Assembly (NCBI GenBank): GCA_963834365.1
Contig: CAWIBS010000032.1
Location: 186,001-250,000, forward strand
From: CAWJAP01 sp963834365
GTDB taxonomy: Bacteria > Acidobacteriota > Vicinamibacteria > Vicinamibacterales > Vicinamibacteraceae
Direction: 5' to 3'
Length of the DNA: 64,000 nucleotides
Shown piece by piece: positions 18,364 to 28,345 of this stretch. The position numbers and the translations under genes are program-made. The notes beneath the pieces were generated by a model that saw nothing but the letters and a program-made list of their open reading frames with translations, had not been told where the DNA came from and did not search any database. Within the stretch, counting starts at the first letter, position 1. Every line of letters begins with the position of its first letter.

Positions 18364-20890
18364 CTAGCGCACTTCCACCCGATCGACCATCACGCCGAGG
18401 TCGCGATCGTCGTTGACGCCCAGGACGGCTTGGGGCCGCCAGGTGTTGGTCACGAGCTTGAGGCGAGGAGGCGTCTCCGCGGCCGCAGCCGCCGCCGCCA
18501 GGTCGCCGGGGATCGCCAGGGTGTAGGGCCGGAACTCGCGGCCGACGTCGAGCCGGCCGAGCGGGCGGTCGTTCATCGACACGTCCACCGTTGCCGGCGC
18601 CACGCCGGGAGGACGGTGGCCGTCGTTCAGGACGAGCACGAGTGTTCGATCGGCAGGCTGGAGACCCGGCAGGCTGATGTACGACACGTCGCGTGACCAC
18701 CGGAATGTCGTCCCGTTCTGGTGCCGCTCCTTCGCATGAAATCGCAGCACGTTCACATCGTCATTCACACCGACATCGAGCACGCGGCCGCCGGCGGACG
18801 CAGCGGCTTCCGCCGGACTCAAAAAGCGGTAGACGCTGAAGTCGAACTCCTTGCGCCGGGCGGCGGTCGGCAGAGCCGAGCGATCGGCGCTCCATTCGGG
18901 CACCTGAAAGACTTCGGTGGCGACGGGGATCACCGCGACCGTCTTCGACTGGAGCGCCGTGCCGCCGCCGCCAATGAAGTAGATGTTCTTGTACTGCGTC
19001 CGCGCCCAGTCCAGGAACGCCGTGAACTGGGTGGGCTCGGGAACCCGGTTGGGCAGGACGAGCACATGGCGCGCATAGACATAGGCCAGCGGCAAGGCCA
19101 GCACGTGCGTGTCCGAGGCGTCCCTGGACTCGACGATCACGAGATCCCGGTCGCCGAACTTTGCCGACAGTGCCTCGAGCCGCGGAATCAGGCCCGCGTA
19201 TTCGACATGCGCGGCCACCGGCGCCGACCGTGTCCAGAACGTGATCGCGAGCCATCCCGCGACGGCGAGGCCGGCCACGCGCAGCGCCAGAAGACCCGCG
19301 CGTCCCCGGGTCGTCCCAACAGGTGAACCCGGGGTTTCACTCCGGGATTCGACGATGGTCGCGGCGTATGCCACGAGCAGCAGCGCGCCCGGGAGAATGA
19401 CCGGGAGGAACCGGCGTGCCAGCCAGAAGTGCTCGGGGACGATGCGGAGTTTGTAGAAGACGAAGGCGGCGTAGAAGGAGAGCATCAGCGGCAGGATCGG
19501 ATCGCTCGTGAGCAGGCGCCGCACAGCGATCACGTAGCCCGCCACGGCCGCCGCCAGGCCGAGCGGTGTCACATACAGCGCGAACGACCGGAGTGCCAGG
19601 GCGTCGTATTCGGTGAGCCGGCCGCCCGCCTGCCGGAAGAAGTACGCATACACCACGCCGGCGAGCGCTGCCGCGATCAGGACCGGTGGAAGAATCGGGA
19701 GCAGACGCCGGGAGATTGGCAGCCGCGCCGCTCCAGCCAGCAGCGCGAGAGCGACCGCGGCGCCCGTGCCCAGCGCCGCCACCTGCCACGCGGGCAGGTT
19801 GGAGATGAACACGATGGGCAGCGCCATGTACGGTTGCATGAGGCCGAAGAGATAGAGCGCAGCGGCCGCCGACCAGAGCACGAGTGTCGGGAAGAAGCCG
19901 ACGACGGGTCGCAGGCCGGCCACGCGACCGATCGCAGCCGCGGCGACGAAGGCGCCGAGCGCGATCACCATGTCGAATCGCAGGAAGAGCAGCATCCCCA
20001 TGAGGCAGGCCGCGACGGGGCCGAACCATGCAATCCCGTCGACCTGGGCGCGTGACCACGCGAGCATCCCGGCGAACAGCAGCGCCTGCGCCACCATCTC
20101 CGCATTCGGGTAGCGTGCGTACCACACCGTGACGACGTTCAGCGCCAGCAGCCCGGCGCCGATGGCGGCGGCAGCGCGGCCGAACAGGCGGGCGCCGGCC
20201 AGATAGACCGCGACCAGCCCCAGCATCGCCCAGACGAGCGTCGCCTCACGCGCCCCGTTCAGCCCCCGCACGCCGTAGCCGAGGGCCATCGAGGCCGGGA
20301 AGACGTGCGGAAACTGTCCGAGCACCGTGCCGGCGTCCGGGTCGATCACGAAGAAGCCCATGAAGCGGATGCCGTAGTACGACGGCACCCGGTGAGGCGG
20401 CAGGAACAGATCGCGAAATGTCGCGGGGAGCGACGAGATCGTCGCGTCGGTCGTCACGAGCGATCCCCGCTGCGCGATCTGAATGCCTTCGTTCACGTAG
20501 GTTCCCGGATCCTTCCCGCCCATCACGTACTCGGCGGGGGGCCCGTACAGCCAGAGACTTCCGGCGACGAGCGAGACGGGCACCAGCGCTGCGATCGTCG
20601 GCTTCGCCGCGCCGGCGGAGAAGCGCAGCCGTCCACGCCACAGGGCCAGCGCGCCCAGCGTGGCTGCGGCATTGACGAGGAGCACGCGCCCGAACGTGTA
20701 GCGGCCCAGGCTCGCGAGGAGGACCACGACCATGGTGGACCACGCGATGCTGAGCAGGACCGACCAGAAGACGCGCTCCTCAGCGGGCAGGTCGGCGCGG
20801 CGTGCGGGATCGAGAATCGGCGCGCGGAACGCGACCGCGCCGGGGAGATAGGCGATGAGGACGAGGGACAGGAGGGAGAGGAGGGCTCAT
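18364..20890 (-). CDS. Large GT-C-like membrane protein with C-terminal soluble domain, frameshift at the extreme 5' end
   Basis: About 841 residues. Ten or more membrane helices fill the first 520 residues. An early periplasmic loop with GGKDPGTYVNEG and ITTDA-like residues recalls the acidic loop of PMT-type GT-C enzymes, and a soluble C-terminal region has beta-rich stretches (DVSMNDRPLGRLDVG). The longest uninterrupted frame starts at 20733, but the same frame is open further upstream and encodes a first helix. Removing one C near 20885 links it to ATG 20890 (MSLLSLLSLVLIAYLPGAVA), which I take as the real start. It probably transfers sugars from a polyprenyl-phosphate donor. A small inverted repeat at 19325-19350 encodes a linker after a membrane helix. 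Confidence 0.65.
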
Positions 20891-20910
20891 CGAGCGACGG
20901 TATGCTAGTA

Positions 20911-20939
20911 CAGCTATCGAGCTATCAGCTATCAGCTAA
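20911..20939. repeat. Heptamer-like array, CAGCTAT subfamily, in a divergent gene spacer
   Basis: Units CAGCTAT, CGAGCTAT, CAGCTAT and CAGCTAA follow one another. Looser GCTCGAC words continue to about 20975. The array lies in the 113-base spacer between two divergent genes, so it must coexist with at least one promoter. Confidence 0.65.
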
Positions 20940-21003
20940 TGCAGCGACGGGCTGACGAGCTCGACGGCTCGACAGCTCTTGAGCATATGCTACGCTTCGC
21001 GCG

Positions 21004-22092
21004 ATGCCGGGGGTCGGAACGCGGCTCCTGATCGCCGCAGTGGTCTTGAGCGGCGAGTTCGTCGCGCTCGAGGCCTTCCTCAGATGGCGCGGCGGCACCG
21101 AGGCGTCTCCGGTTTTCCAGCAGATCTTCCTCCCCGACGATCGCATGGGCTACCGGCTCCGCCCCGGAGCCGCGATCACGTTCTCGACGCGGGAGTTCAC
21201 GACTGACATCGCCATCAATCCCCAGGGCGTGCGCGACGAGCCGATCGGCCCGAAGGCGCCCGGCGAGCGCCGCGTGGTCGTGCTCGGCGATTCGATCGTC
21301 CTCGCGGTGCAGGTCGGTCTGGAGCAGACGTTCTGCAAAGTCCTCGAGCGGCGGCTCAACGCGCGCGCGGCGCCGGGGGTCGGCTACCGGGTCATCGACG
21401 CCGGCGTGCAGGGCTACGGCCCGGTCGAGGAGCTGCTCTTCTTCCGGCACGTCGCCGCCGCGTTCGAGCCCGACCTGGTGCTGGTGACGACCTTCGTGGC
21501 CAACGACGCCGTCGAGGCCTTCGATGCCCGCTGGAGGCTCGAGCCTCGGCAATCCCAGACGGCGGAAGCGCGCGACGAGGCCGAGCGGACGCTGCGGCGC
21601 GTCCTGCGGCGCAGCATCGTGCTGCAGGTCGTCCGCCAGCGCCTGCGGCAGCTTGCCGAGCGCCTCGGGCGATCGCCGGCGCCGGAACGTCCCGTGGCGA
21701 CGTACCTGGAGCGACCGCCCGAGTTCATTCCCAAAGGGCTGGAGGTTTCACGATTGGTGCTCGGGCGGCTGGCACAGGAAGCCACCGCTCGTGGCGCCCG
21801 AACCGCCATCGTCCTCATGCCCGCGCGGTTTCAGCTCGACCCGGCCGAGTTCGATCGGCTTCGCTCGGTCGTGGAGCCGCTCGGCGGCAGATTGCGCGTG
21901 GATGGCGCCTCCGAGCGTTTTCGAGACGCGCTCGCGCCGCTCGGGCTGCCCGTGATCGATCTGCTGCCGCGATTTCGCGCCGAGGCGCGAAACCCGTTCT
22001 TCGACACCACCGTCCACCTGACGCCTGACGGCCACGAGCGCGTCGCCGCGGTCCTCGACGCGTTCATCGCGGAGCAAGGCCTGCTGCCGTAG
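21004..22092 (+). CDS. SGNH/GDSL-type hydrolase, probable polysaccharide O-acetylation partner
   Basis: A 362-residue protein with an N-terminal hydrophobic helix (LLIAAVVLSGEFVALEAFL) that probably anchors it in the membrane facing the periplasm. The SGNH block I serine is in VVVLGDSIVLAVQVG at about residue 99. A second block carries GVQGYGPVEE, and the catalytic Asp/His pair is in FDTTVHLTPDGH near residue 340. It is followed after 16 bases by an MBOAT acyltransferase on the same strand, the arrangement seen in alginate, cellulose and peptidoglycan O-acetylation systems (AlgI with AlgX/AlgJ-type partners). It probably transfers or removes acetyl groups on the surface glycan built by the flanking genes. 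Confidence 0.8.
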   Translation: MPGVGTRLLIAAVVLSGEFVALEAFLRWRGGTEASPVFQQIFLPDDRMGYRLRPGAAITFSTREFTTDIAINPQGVRDEPIGPKAPGERRVVVLGDSIVLAVQVGLEQTFCKVLERRLNARAAPGVGYRVIDAGVQGYGPVEELLFFRHVAAAFEPDLVLVTTFVANDAVEAFDARWRLEPRQSQTAEARDEAERTLRRVLRRSIVLQVVRQRLRQLAERLGRSPAPERPVATYLERPPEFIPKGLEVSRLVLGRLAQEATARGARTAIVLMPARFQLDPAEFDRLRSVVEPLGGRLRVDGASERFRDALAPLGLPVIDLLPRFRAEARNPFFDTTVHLTPDGHERVAAVLDAFIAEQGLLP

Positions 22093-22108
22093 CCTGCACG
22101 CGATCGCG

Positions 22109-23522
22109 ATGGTCTTCAACTCGATTCAGTTCGCGCTGTTCTTCGCCGTCGTCTACGGCGTGTACCGCGCGTCGGGGCATCGGGCGCAGAACTGGCTGCT
22201 GCTCGCCGCGAGCTATGCCTTCTATGCGGCGTGGGACTGGCGCTTCACGGGCCTGCTCGCCGCCTCGACGCTCGTCGCCTACGTCGCGGCACTGCGCATG
22301 CACCACGAGGCCGAGCCGCGACGCCGGCGATGGCTGTGGCTGGGCGTCGGATTCCATCTGCTGGCGCTCGGCTTCTTCAAGTACTACGGGTTCTTCGCCG
22401 AGAACCTCGGGGCGCTGCTCGCCGCGTCCGGCATGCGCGTGCCGATGCCGCTCCTCACCCTCGTCCTGCCGCTCGGCATCTCGTTCTACACGTTCATGGC
22501 GATCGCCTACCTCGTGGACGTGTATCGCGGCGACATCGCGCCGACCGGCAGCCTGGCCGACTTCGCGCTCTTCATCTCGTATTTCCCGCATCTCATCGCC
22601 GGGCCCATCCTGCGGGCGCCGGCGCTCATCCCGCAGATCGCCCAGCCCCGCGTGATCGGTCGGCGCGAGGTGTCGGAGGGGCTGTGGCTCACGGCCCTCG
22701 GGCTCTTCAAGAAGATGTTCGTGGCCGACAATCTGGCGCCGATCGTCGATGCGGTCTTCGCGCCGGGACATGCGGCATCCGGGCTCGAGGTGCTGCTCGG
22801 CGTCTATGCGTTCGCGCTGCAGATCTACGGGGATTTTTCCGGCTATTCCGACATGGCACGCGGCCTGTCGCAGCTGATGGGCATCGAGCTGAACGTCAAC
22901 TTCCGCTTCCCGTACTTCGTCCGCACGCCGCGCGAGTTCTGGCGGCACTGGCACATCAGCCTGTCCACGTGGCTGCGCGACTACCTGTTCATTCCGCTGG
23001 GCGGCAGCCGCGGCACCCGCGCCGCAACCAACCGCAACCTGGTCGTGACGATGGTGCTCGGCGGGCTGTGGCACGGCGCCGCATGGACCTTCGTCGCGTG
23101 GGGCGCCTATCAGGGGTTCCTGCTGATCGTCCATCGCGAGCTCGAAGCGCGGGTCGGTCGCTGGTGGCCGACCGGCCGACGCCGCCTCGCGGCAGTCATC
23201 GGCGTGGATCGGGATGATCCACCTGACGTGCTATGGGTGGCTGCTGTTCCGGGCCGCCTCGATGAGCCAGGTCGCCTCGATGTCAGCGAGTCTGCTGGGC
23301 GGTCTGGGCTGGACGCCGGACGCCGCCGCGCACGCGACGGCGCTCGCCGGCTACGGGCTGCCGCTCGTCCTGGTGAATGGCTACGAGTGGTGGAGGGACG
23401 ACCTGCTGGCCATCCCGGCGCTGCCGCTCGTCCCGCGCTACGTGGTCTACGGGGCGCTCTTCTACCTGACGCTCGTGTTCGGCCAGTACGGCGGCGCGCA
23501 ATTCATCTACTTCCAGTTTTAG
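22109..23522 (+). CDS. MBOAT-family O-acyltransferase (AlgI-like), one frameshift
   Basis: About 470 residues with ten or so membrane helices. Typical MBOAT motifs appear in order: FFKYYGFFAEN, LVLPLGISFYTF, YFPHLIAGPILR, the region FSGYSDMARGLSQLMGI, NFRFPYFVRTPREFWRHWHISLSTWLRDY, and VLGGLWHGAAWTFVAWG with the catalytic His of GLWHGA. The frame breaks near 23207; removing one A gives continuity into MIHLTCYGWLLFRA and the natural end FIYFQF at 23522. MBOAT enzymes pass acetyl from the cytoplasm across the membrane to a partner, here most likely the SGNH protein just upstream. The pair is on the plus strand between two minus-strand glycan blocks. Confidence 0.85.
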
Positions 23523-23525
23523 GAC

Positions 23526-23567
23526 GGGACGGGAGCCCCGTCTGACCTTTTAAGGGGCTCCCGTCCC
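23526..23567. terminator. Bidirectional terminator-like stem between convergent genes
   Basis: Bases 23526-23539 and 23554-23567 form a perfect 14-bp stem (GGGACGGGAGCCCC pairing with GGGGCTCCCGTCCC) with a 14-base loop containing CTTTTA. It fills the gap between the convergent MBOAT and aminotransferase genes, so it could stop transcription from both sides. No T-run follows on either strand. Confidence 0.7.
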
Positions 23568-23570
23568 CGA

Positions 23571-24645
23571 TCAGGTCAACGCCGCCGCGACCTCGTCCAC
23601 CATGTCGTCGGACATCTGCGGATGGAGCGGGAGCGAGAACACCTCGCCGCAGACGCGATTGGCCACCGGGCAGTCCGCGGGGTCCTCGGTGGACAGCGCG
23701 GGCTGTTTCGGGATCGGGATCGGGTAGTGAACCAGCGTCTCGATGCCCCGGGCCTTCAGGCGTTCGCGAACGACGTCCCGCTGTTCGCTGAGGACCGCGA
23801 AGAGGTGATACACGTGGCCCTCGTCGAGGCAGGGAGGCACGCGCACGATGCGAAGGAGCGAGCGCCGAGCGATACCGGCGCCCCAGCGCCCGCCGGCGGT
23901 CCGTCCACGCCGGCAGCCGCGTCAGCCTCGCGCGGAGAATCGCCGCCTGTATTTCATCGAGCCGCGAGTTCACGCCGTACTCGTCGTGATGGTAGCGGGA
24001 GCGCTGACCGCCATTGCGCAGCCGCTTGATCCGGTCGGCGAGCTGAATGTCGTTGGTGATGACGGCGCCTCCGTCCCCGAGCGCCCCCAGGTTCTTCGTC
24101 GGGTAGAAGCTGAGTGCGCCGGCCGCGCCCATCGTCCCGACCTGCCGACCGTCGCTCGTCGCCAGGTGAGCCTGCGCGCAGTCCTCGATGATCACGAGAT
24201 TGTGGCGGGCGGCAATGGCGCGCAGCGCGGTCATGTCTGCGGGCTGGCCGTAGAGGTGCACGGGCATGATGGCTGCCGTGCGGCGCGAGACGGCCGCCTC
24301 CACAGCGCGCGGATCGACGGTGAGCCGATCGGGGTCGATGTCGGCGAAGACCGGTCGCGCCTCGGCCATCATGATGGCGAGGGCGGTGTAGGCCGCCGAG
24401 AGCGGCGACGTGATGACCTCGTCGCCTGGCCCGATGCCCAGCCCGCGCAGCGTCAGGGCCAACGCGTCGGTGCCCGTCCCGACGCCGACCGCCGCCGCCG
24501 TCCCGGATGCGGCAGCGAGCTCCTGCTCGAACCCCTCCAGCTCGGGACCCAGGATGAACCAGCCGCGATCGACGACCCGGCGGATCGCCGCGTCGATGAG
24601 CGCCCGATCCTCGCCGGGCTTCAAGGACAGAAACGGAATCTTCAT
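23571..24645 (-). CDS. DegT/DnrJ/EryC1 family sugar aminotransferase, one frameshift
   Basis: About 357 residues. The fold-type I PLP enzyme signature is clear: VGVGTGTDALALTLRGLGIGPGDEVI, then the acid that contacts the PLP ring in IIEDCAQAHLA, and the Schiff-base lysine in SFYPTKNLGALGDGGAV near residue 187. NSRLDEIQAAIL is also diagnostic. The frame breaks near 23868 and is restored by deleting one base, giving RIVRVPPCLDEGHVYHLF to the end. Such enzymes make amino sugars on nucleotide carriers (for example 3- or 4-amino-dideoxyhexoses). The ATG at 24645 follows directly on a heptamer array, with GGTAGCT units serving as the only purine-rich stretch ahead of the start. Confidence 0.85.
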
Positions 24646-24788
24646 CAGCTACCAGCTACCAACGACGAACGACCAGCTACGAGTGACCAACGACCAGTTA
24701 CCAGCACGAGCTAGCAACGACCAACGACCAACGCAACGACCGGACCGAAGACCGAAGACTGAAGACCGAAGACCGAAGACCGAAAGAC
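24646..24788. repeat. Heptamer repeat array filling the aminotransferase/epimerase spacer
   Basis: The whole 143-base gap is built of 7-base words, on the plus strand in the order CAGCTAC-like, then CAACGAC-like, then CGAAGAC-like. Examples are CAGCTAC, CAACGAC, GAACGAC, GAGTGAC, CAGTTAC, then CAACGAC copies, then CGAAGAC, TGAAGAC and CGAAGAC copies. It begins at the start codon of one gene and ends at the corrected stop of the other (24789). Confidence 0.9.
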
Positions 24789-25791
24789 CTACTCCAGATA
24801 TCGCGACATGTGCGCGCGGTAGGTACTCCACCGTTTTCGCGAGCCCGTCGCGCAGCGAGACCTGCGGCGTCCAGCCGGTGGTGCGCCGCAACTTCGACGA
24901 GTCGGCATAGAAGCTGCCGATGTCGATCATCTTCTTCTCTTCCGGCCAGTCCACGAGGCGATAGCTGCCGCTGCCGGCGACCTCGATGAGCAGCGCCACG
25001 AGCTCGAGGTGGCTGATCGGCTGGGCGCCGCCCACGTTGTAGACCTGACCGTTGCACGCATCGTCTGCGCCCGCGCGCAGGAAGGCGTCAGCGGCGTCGT
25101 CGGCGTAGACGAAATCGCGGAGCTGAAGGCCGTCGCCGAAGATCTGAATCTCCTGCCCTTCGATGGCCAGCCGGATGAACCAGCCGATGAAGCCCTGCCG
25201 GTTGTGGCGCACCAGCTGCCGGGGACCGTAGATATTGGTGAGGCGCAGCGAACAGGCGCGCACGCCGAACACGTTGTTGTAAACGAGGTGGTAGTACTCG
25301 CCCGCGACCTTGTTGATCCCGTTGACATCGATCGGCCGGACAAGGTGATCCTCGTCCACCGGCAGCCGATCGGGCCTCCCATAGACCTGTCGTGTGCCGG
25401 CGAAGACGACCTTCGTCGCGGGATTATTGCGCCGGCAAGCCTCCAGCACGGTCAACTGGCTGCGGCAGTTGATCTCGAGATCCGTGTACGGATCCTTCAT
25501 GCTGTCGATGTGGCTCACCTGGCCGGCGAGGTTGAAGATCACCTCGCGATCCTGAACCAGGTAGTTCATCGTGCTCTGCTGACGGACGTCCGCGACGTTG
25601 ACCCGGACCCGTCCCTCGAGCCCGGCGATGTTGAACAGATGCCCGCCGTAGTCGGGGATGAGGGAATCGACGAGCAGCACGTCGGCGCCGAGCGCCACGA
25701 GCTGATGGGCGAGGTTGCTGCCGATGAATCCCAGCCCGCCGGTGACCATCACCCGGCGGTCGCGATAGAACTCCCGATAGGCCGGGTTCAT
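24789..25791 (-). CDS. NAD-dependent epimerase/dehydratase, one frameshift at the 3' end
   Basis: About 333 residues. The dinucleotide motif is VMVTGGLGFIGSNLAHQL. NLAGQVSHIDSM follows, then AGTRQVYG, and the catalytic tetrad region INKVAGEYYH, in which the usual YxxxK is not obvious (NGINK then EYYH), so catalysis may differ from the standard dehydratases. RLTNIYGPRQ and GDGLQLRDFVYADD are family hallmarks. The frame breaks near 24825; deleting one C gives the ending EYYRAHMSRYLE and a TAG at 24789-24791. Left uncorrected, the frame continues into the heptamer repeats and adds a false tail. The ATG overlaps the upstream GT2 stop as ATGA. It probably makes a deoxy- or branched-sugar nucleotide. 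Confidence 0.8.
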
Positions 25792-26591
25792 GGACGCGGC
25801 TGCGGACGCCCACTCGCCGCCGGCAGCGTGGAGTCCGGCTCGGCGCGCGGCGCCGGCGCGGGCAGACGGTGCTCGCCCCGCACGACGAGCGCCCACCAGA
25901 GCCGCATCACGTCGATGCCCGTGCGGAAAATCCGGCTGAAGTTGAAGAACTGCGACTTGCCGTGCGCCCGGTGGTAGTGATGCACCGGCACTTCCGCGAT
26001 GCGAAAACCGGCGTCGTGAATCTTCTTCATCAACTCGAGGCAGATGACCCCGCTGTCCTTCTCGAGCGAGATGCGATCGAAGATCGACCGCCGCATCAGC
26101 CGGAAGTCGCAGTCCACGTCGCGCACCTTCAACCCGAAGAGCGTCTTCACCGCGTGGTGGTAGATGCGGCCGATGACGATGCGGTGCAGGGGATCCGAAC
26201 GGCTGATCTTGTAGCCGTTCACCAGATCCACGTCGTCGGCCATGCGCGCCCACAGGAGCGCCATCTCGGTCGGATCGTACTGGGCGTCGCCGTCGGTGTA
26301 GAAGACGAACGTCTTGGTGGACGTGGAGAAGCCGCTGCGCAGCGCGCCCCCATATCCGCGGTTCCTCGTGTGATGCACGATGCGCACGCGCGGGTAGGTC
26401 CGCGCGAGCTCGTCCAGGATCTCGCCGGTATGGTCGGCGCTGCCGTCGTTGACGACGATGACCTCGTAGTCGGGCGTGAGCGTCTCCGCGGTCTGCAAGG
26501 CGAGGAGGACGAGGCTCGCGATCGTGCCGCTGTCGTTGTAGGCCGGGAAGAAGACGCTGAGGCCCGAGGGAGAGGAGGAAGGCTGGGGCAT
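25788..26591 (-). CDS. Glycosyltransferase family 2 (DPM1/polyprenyl-phosphate type)
   Basis: A 267-residue GT-A enzyme. SVFFPAYNDSGTIASLV opens the fold. VVNDGSADHT binds the nucleotide, GYGGALRSGF follows, and FYTDGDAQYDP carries the metal-binding DxD-type acids. DCDFRLMRRSIFDRI and VPVHHYHRAHGKSQFF match the family of dolichol/undecaprenyl-phosphate sugar transferases. No C-terminal membrane helices are seen, so it is a peripheral cytoplasmic enzyme that would charge polyprenyl phosphate for the GT-C enzymes nearby. It ends in a 4-base overlap with the epimerase. Confidence 0.85.
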   Translation of the reverse strand: MPQPSSSPSGLSVFFPAYNDSGTIASLVLLALQTAETLTPDYEVIVVNDGSADHTGEILDELARTYPRVRIVHHTRNRGYGGALRSGFSTSTKTFVFYTDGDAQYDPTEMALLWARMADDVDLVNGYKISRSDPLHRIVIGRIYHHAVKTLFGLKVRDVDCDFRLMRRSIFDRISLEKDSGVICLELMKKIHDAGFRIAEVPVHHYHRAHGKSQFFNFSRIFRTGIDVMRLWWALVVRGEHRLPAPAPRAEPDSTLPAASGRPQPRP

Positions 26592-26632
26592 CGCGTGAGC
26601 CGGTCGATCCTAGCAGTTCGCCCGAGACAGGC

Positions 26633-27850
26633 TCAACTGCAGTGTGCGATGGCCTCCCGATACGCCCGTTCGAAGCGCTCGGCGACCTGGCCCCAGCCGT
26701 GATGCGTGACGACCCGGTCACGGCCGCGGGCGCCGAGGCCGCCCCGCAGAGACTGGTCCGAGAGCAGCCGGCCGATGGCCCGGGCCAGCGCTGCGGCGTC
26801 GCCTTCCGGCACGAGGAGGCCCGTGTCCCCGTCGCTCACGACGGCGCCGATCCCGCCCGCCGAGGTTGCCACGAGCGGTGTCCCCGCTGCGAGCGCTTCC
26901 ATGACGACATTGGGGAGCCCGTCCACGTTTCCGGACGCGTCGCGAACCGAGGGGACGACCGCCACGTCGGCCGCGGCCAGATAGCGGCCGACGGCGTCCT
27001 GGGAGATGAGTCCCGGCAATCGAACGGTGCCCGCGACGCCTACCGCCCGGACACGCGCTTCGAGCTCGGGGCGCAGGTCGCCGTCACCGGCGATGAGCAC
27101 GACCAGGCCCGGATGTTGCGCGGCGAGCCCCGGCGCGGCGTCCACCAGGTGCTCGAATCCCTTCTTCCGCACGAAACGACCGACGGCGAAGACGAGCGGG
27201 GTGGAGGCGTCGAGACCGAGGGCGGCCCGCACCTCGGCGCGCGCGCGCAGGTCGGGTTTGAACCGCGCCGCGTCCACGCCGTACGGCACGACGTCGGTGC
27301 GCCGGGCGTCAGCACCCAGTGCGATGGCGCGACCCGCCAGATTGGCGCTGCAGGCCGTGACCCAGCCGGCTCGGCCGAACGTCAGGCCGGCGGCACGGCC
27401 GGCGACGGCGCTCCGCTCGGCGACATACACGTCGGACCCGTGGAGGCTGACGACCAACGGGAGGCGCGGCGCCGCCAGTGCGGCGATGGCCCCGCCCGGG
27501 ATGACCCAATGTCCGTGCATGAGGCTGGCGTTGACTCGTCGAGCGACCCGCCGTGCGGCCGCGATGCCGGCGGCGAGCGCGAGCGGTGCGACGGCGTAGG
27601 CCGTTCCGCGCATCGCGACGTCGGCACGCAGCGCGCCGGCATACCCGAAGACATTGAAGGCCGGGTGCGGCGCATAGCGGAACATGTGAAAGGTCACGCC
27701 CCCTTCACGCGCCGGTCTCTGCCAGCGCGGATGCCACGGCAGGACCATGTGGACGTCGTGCCCGCGCGCCGCGATGCCTTGCGCGATGGGCTCCATGAAC
27801 GTGCCGACGGTATCCCCGGGAAACCGGGGATACGACGTCGCGACCATCAC
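26633..27850 (-). CDS. Glycosyltransferase family 4 (GT-B)
   Basis: A 405-residue protein. The N-terminal domain begins MMVATSYPRFPGDTVGTF and has SLHGSDVYVAER, a motif seen in many GT4 enzymes that act on lipid-linked sugars. The C-terminal domain has VFAVGRFVRKKGFEHLVDA, IAGDGDLRPELE and the donor-binding acidic motif DGLPNVVMEALAAGTPLVATSAGG. It is cytoplasmic, retaining, and probably adds hexose to an undecaprenyl-pyrophosphate-linked glycan. The frame is intact. It lies 41 bases upstream of the GT2 gene on the same strand. Confidence 0.87.
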   Translation of the reverse strand: MMVATSYPRFPGDTVGTFMEPIAQGIAARGHDVHMVLPWHPRWQRPAREGGVTFHMFRYAPHPAFNVFGYAGALRADVAMRGTAYAVAPLALAAGIAAARRVARRVNASLMHGHWVIPGGAIAALAAPRLPLVVSLHGSDVYVAERSAVAGRAAGLTFGRAGWVTACSANLAGRAIALGADARRTDVVPYGVDAARFKPDLRARAEVRAALGLDASTPLVFAVGRFVRKKGFEHLVDAAPGLAAQHPGLVVLIAGDGDLRPELEARVRAVGVAGTVRLPGLISQDAVGRYLAAADVAVVPSVRDASGNVDGLPNVVMEALAAGTPLVATSAGGIGAVVSDGDTGLLVPEGDAAALARAIGRLLSDQSLRGGLGARGRDRVVTHHGWGQVAERFERAYREAIAHCS

Positions 27851-27870
27851 GATCGTCAGAGGCTGGCTGG

Positions 27871-28227
27871 TCAGTGTGGTCTGCCGTTGTTGCGATCGCG
27901 AAAGTATTTGTCGACGACGTCCATCAAGGTCTGAAGGCGGGCCTCTGTTTCCTGCTGCGCCTGGGCGAGGGCTTCATGCCTTTCGGCGAGCCGGTCCACG
28001 CGCTCGGCAAGCCGGTCCACGCGCTCGGTGAGCCGGTCTACCCGCTCGGTGAGCTGGGTCATGTGCCGCGCCAGATGGCCAACGACGGACGTCAGGCCGA
28101 CGATGCCCTCCATGACGTGTCCATGCCGGCGATCGGCCTCCTGCCGCATGCTCTGGAGGTCGGACACGAACTGCGCCTGCTGGCTGACGACGAACTGAAT
28201 CGTGCGTTCCATCTCGTCTGGTGTCAT
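27871..28227 (-). CDS. Small coiled-coil protein of unknown function
   Basis: A 118-residue protein. I place the start at ATG 28227 (MTPDEMERTIQFVVSQ) because the upstream in-frame codons are Arg-rich and overlap the promoter side of the divergent gene. Residues about 55-90 form a strongly repetitive coiled coil of four near-identical heptads, LTERVDRLTERVDRLAERVD, followed by EARLQTLMDVVDKYFRDR. Small proteins with VDRL heptads and an ERTIQFVVEQQA-like start are frequent in acidobacteria and cyanobacteria, without known function. It is divergent from the DPM1-like gene. No signal peptide or membrane segment is seen. Confidence 0.65.
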   Translation of the reverse strand: MTPDEMERTIQFVVSQQAQFVSDLQSMRQEADRRHGHVMEGIVGLTSVVGHLARHMTQLTERVDRLTERVDRLAERVDRLAERHEALAQAQQETEARLQTLMDVVDKYFRDRNNGRPH

Positions 28228-28345
28228 CGGCCTCTCCGTCGGACTGGGACGACGATGCCATCGTCGGTCGGGCAAGGTCAACAGGCAGAATGTGCGATCG
28301 CGCGGGAGGCCACGCCAACCAGCCGTTCGTATATTCTGTGCTCCG

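Noticed and set aside
24649..24790. C-terminal extension of the epimerase with a repetitive FGLRSSVFGLRS sequence
   Set aside because: It is the heptamer array read through after a one-base insertion near 24825. The corrected gene ends at 24789.
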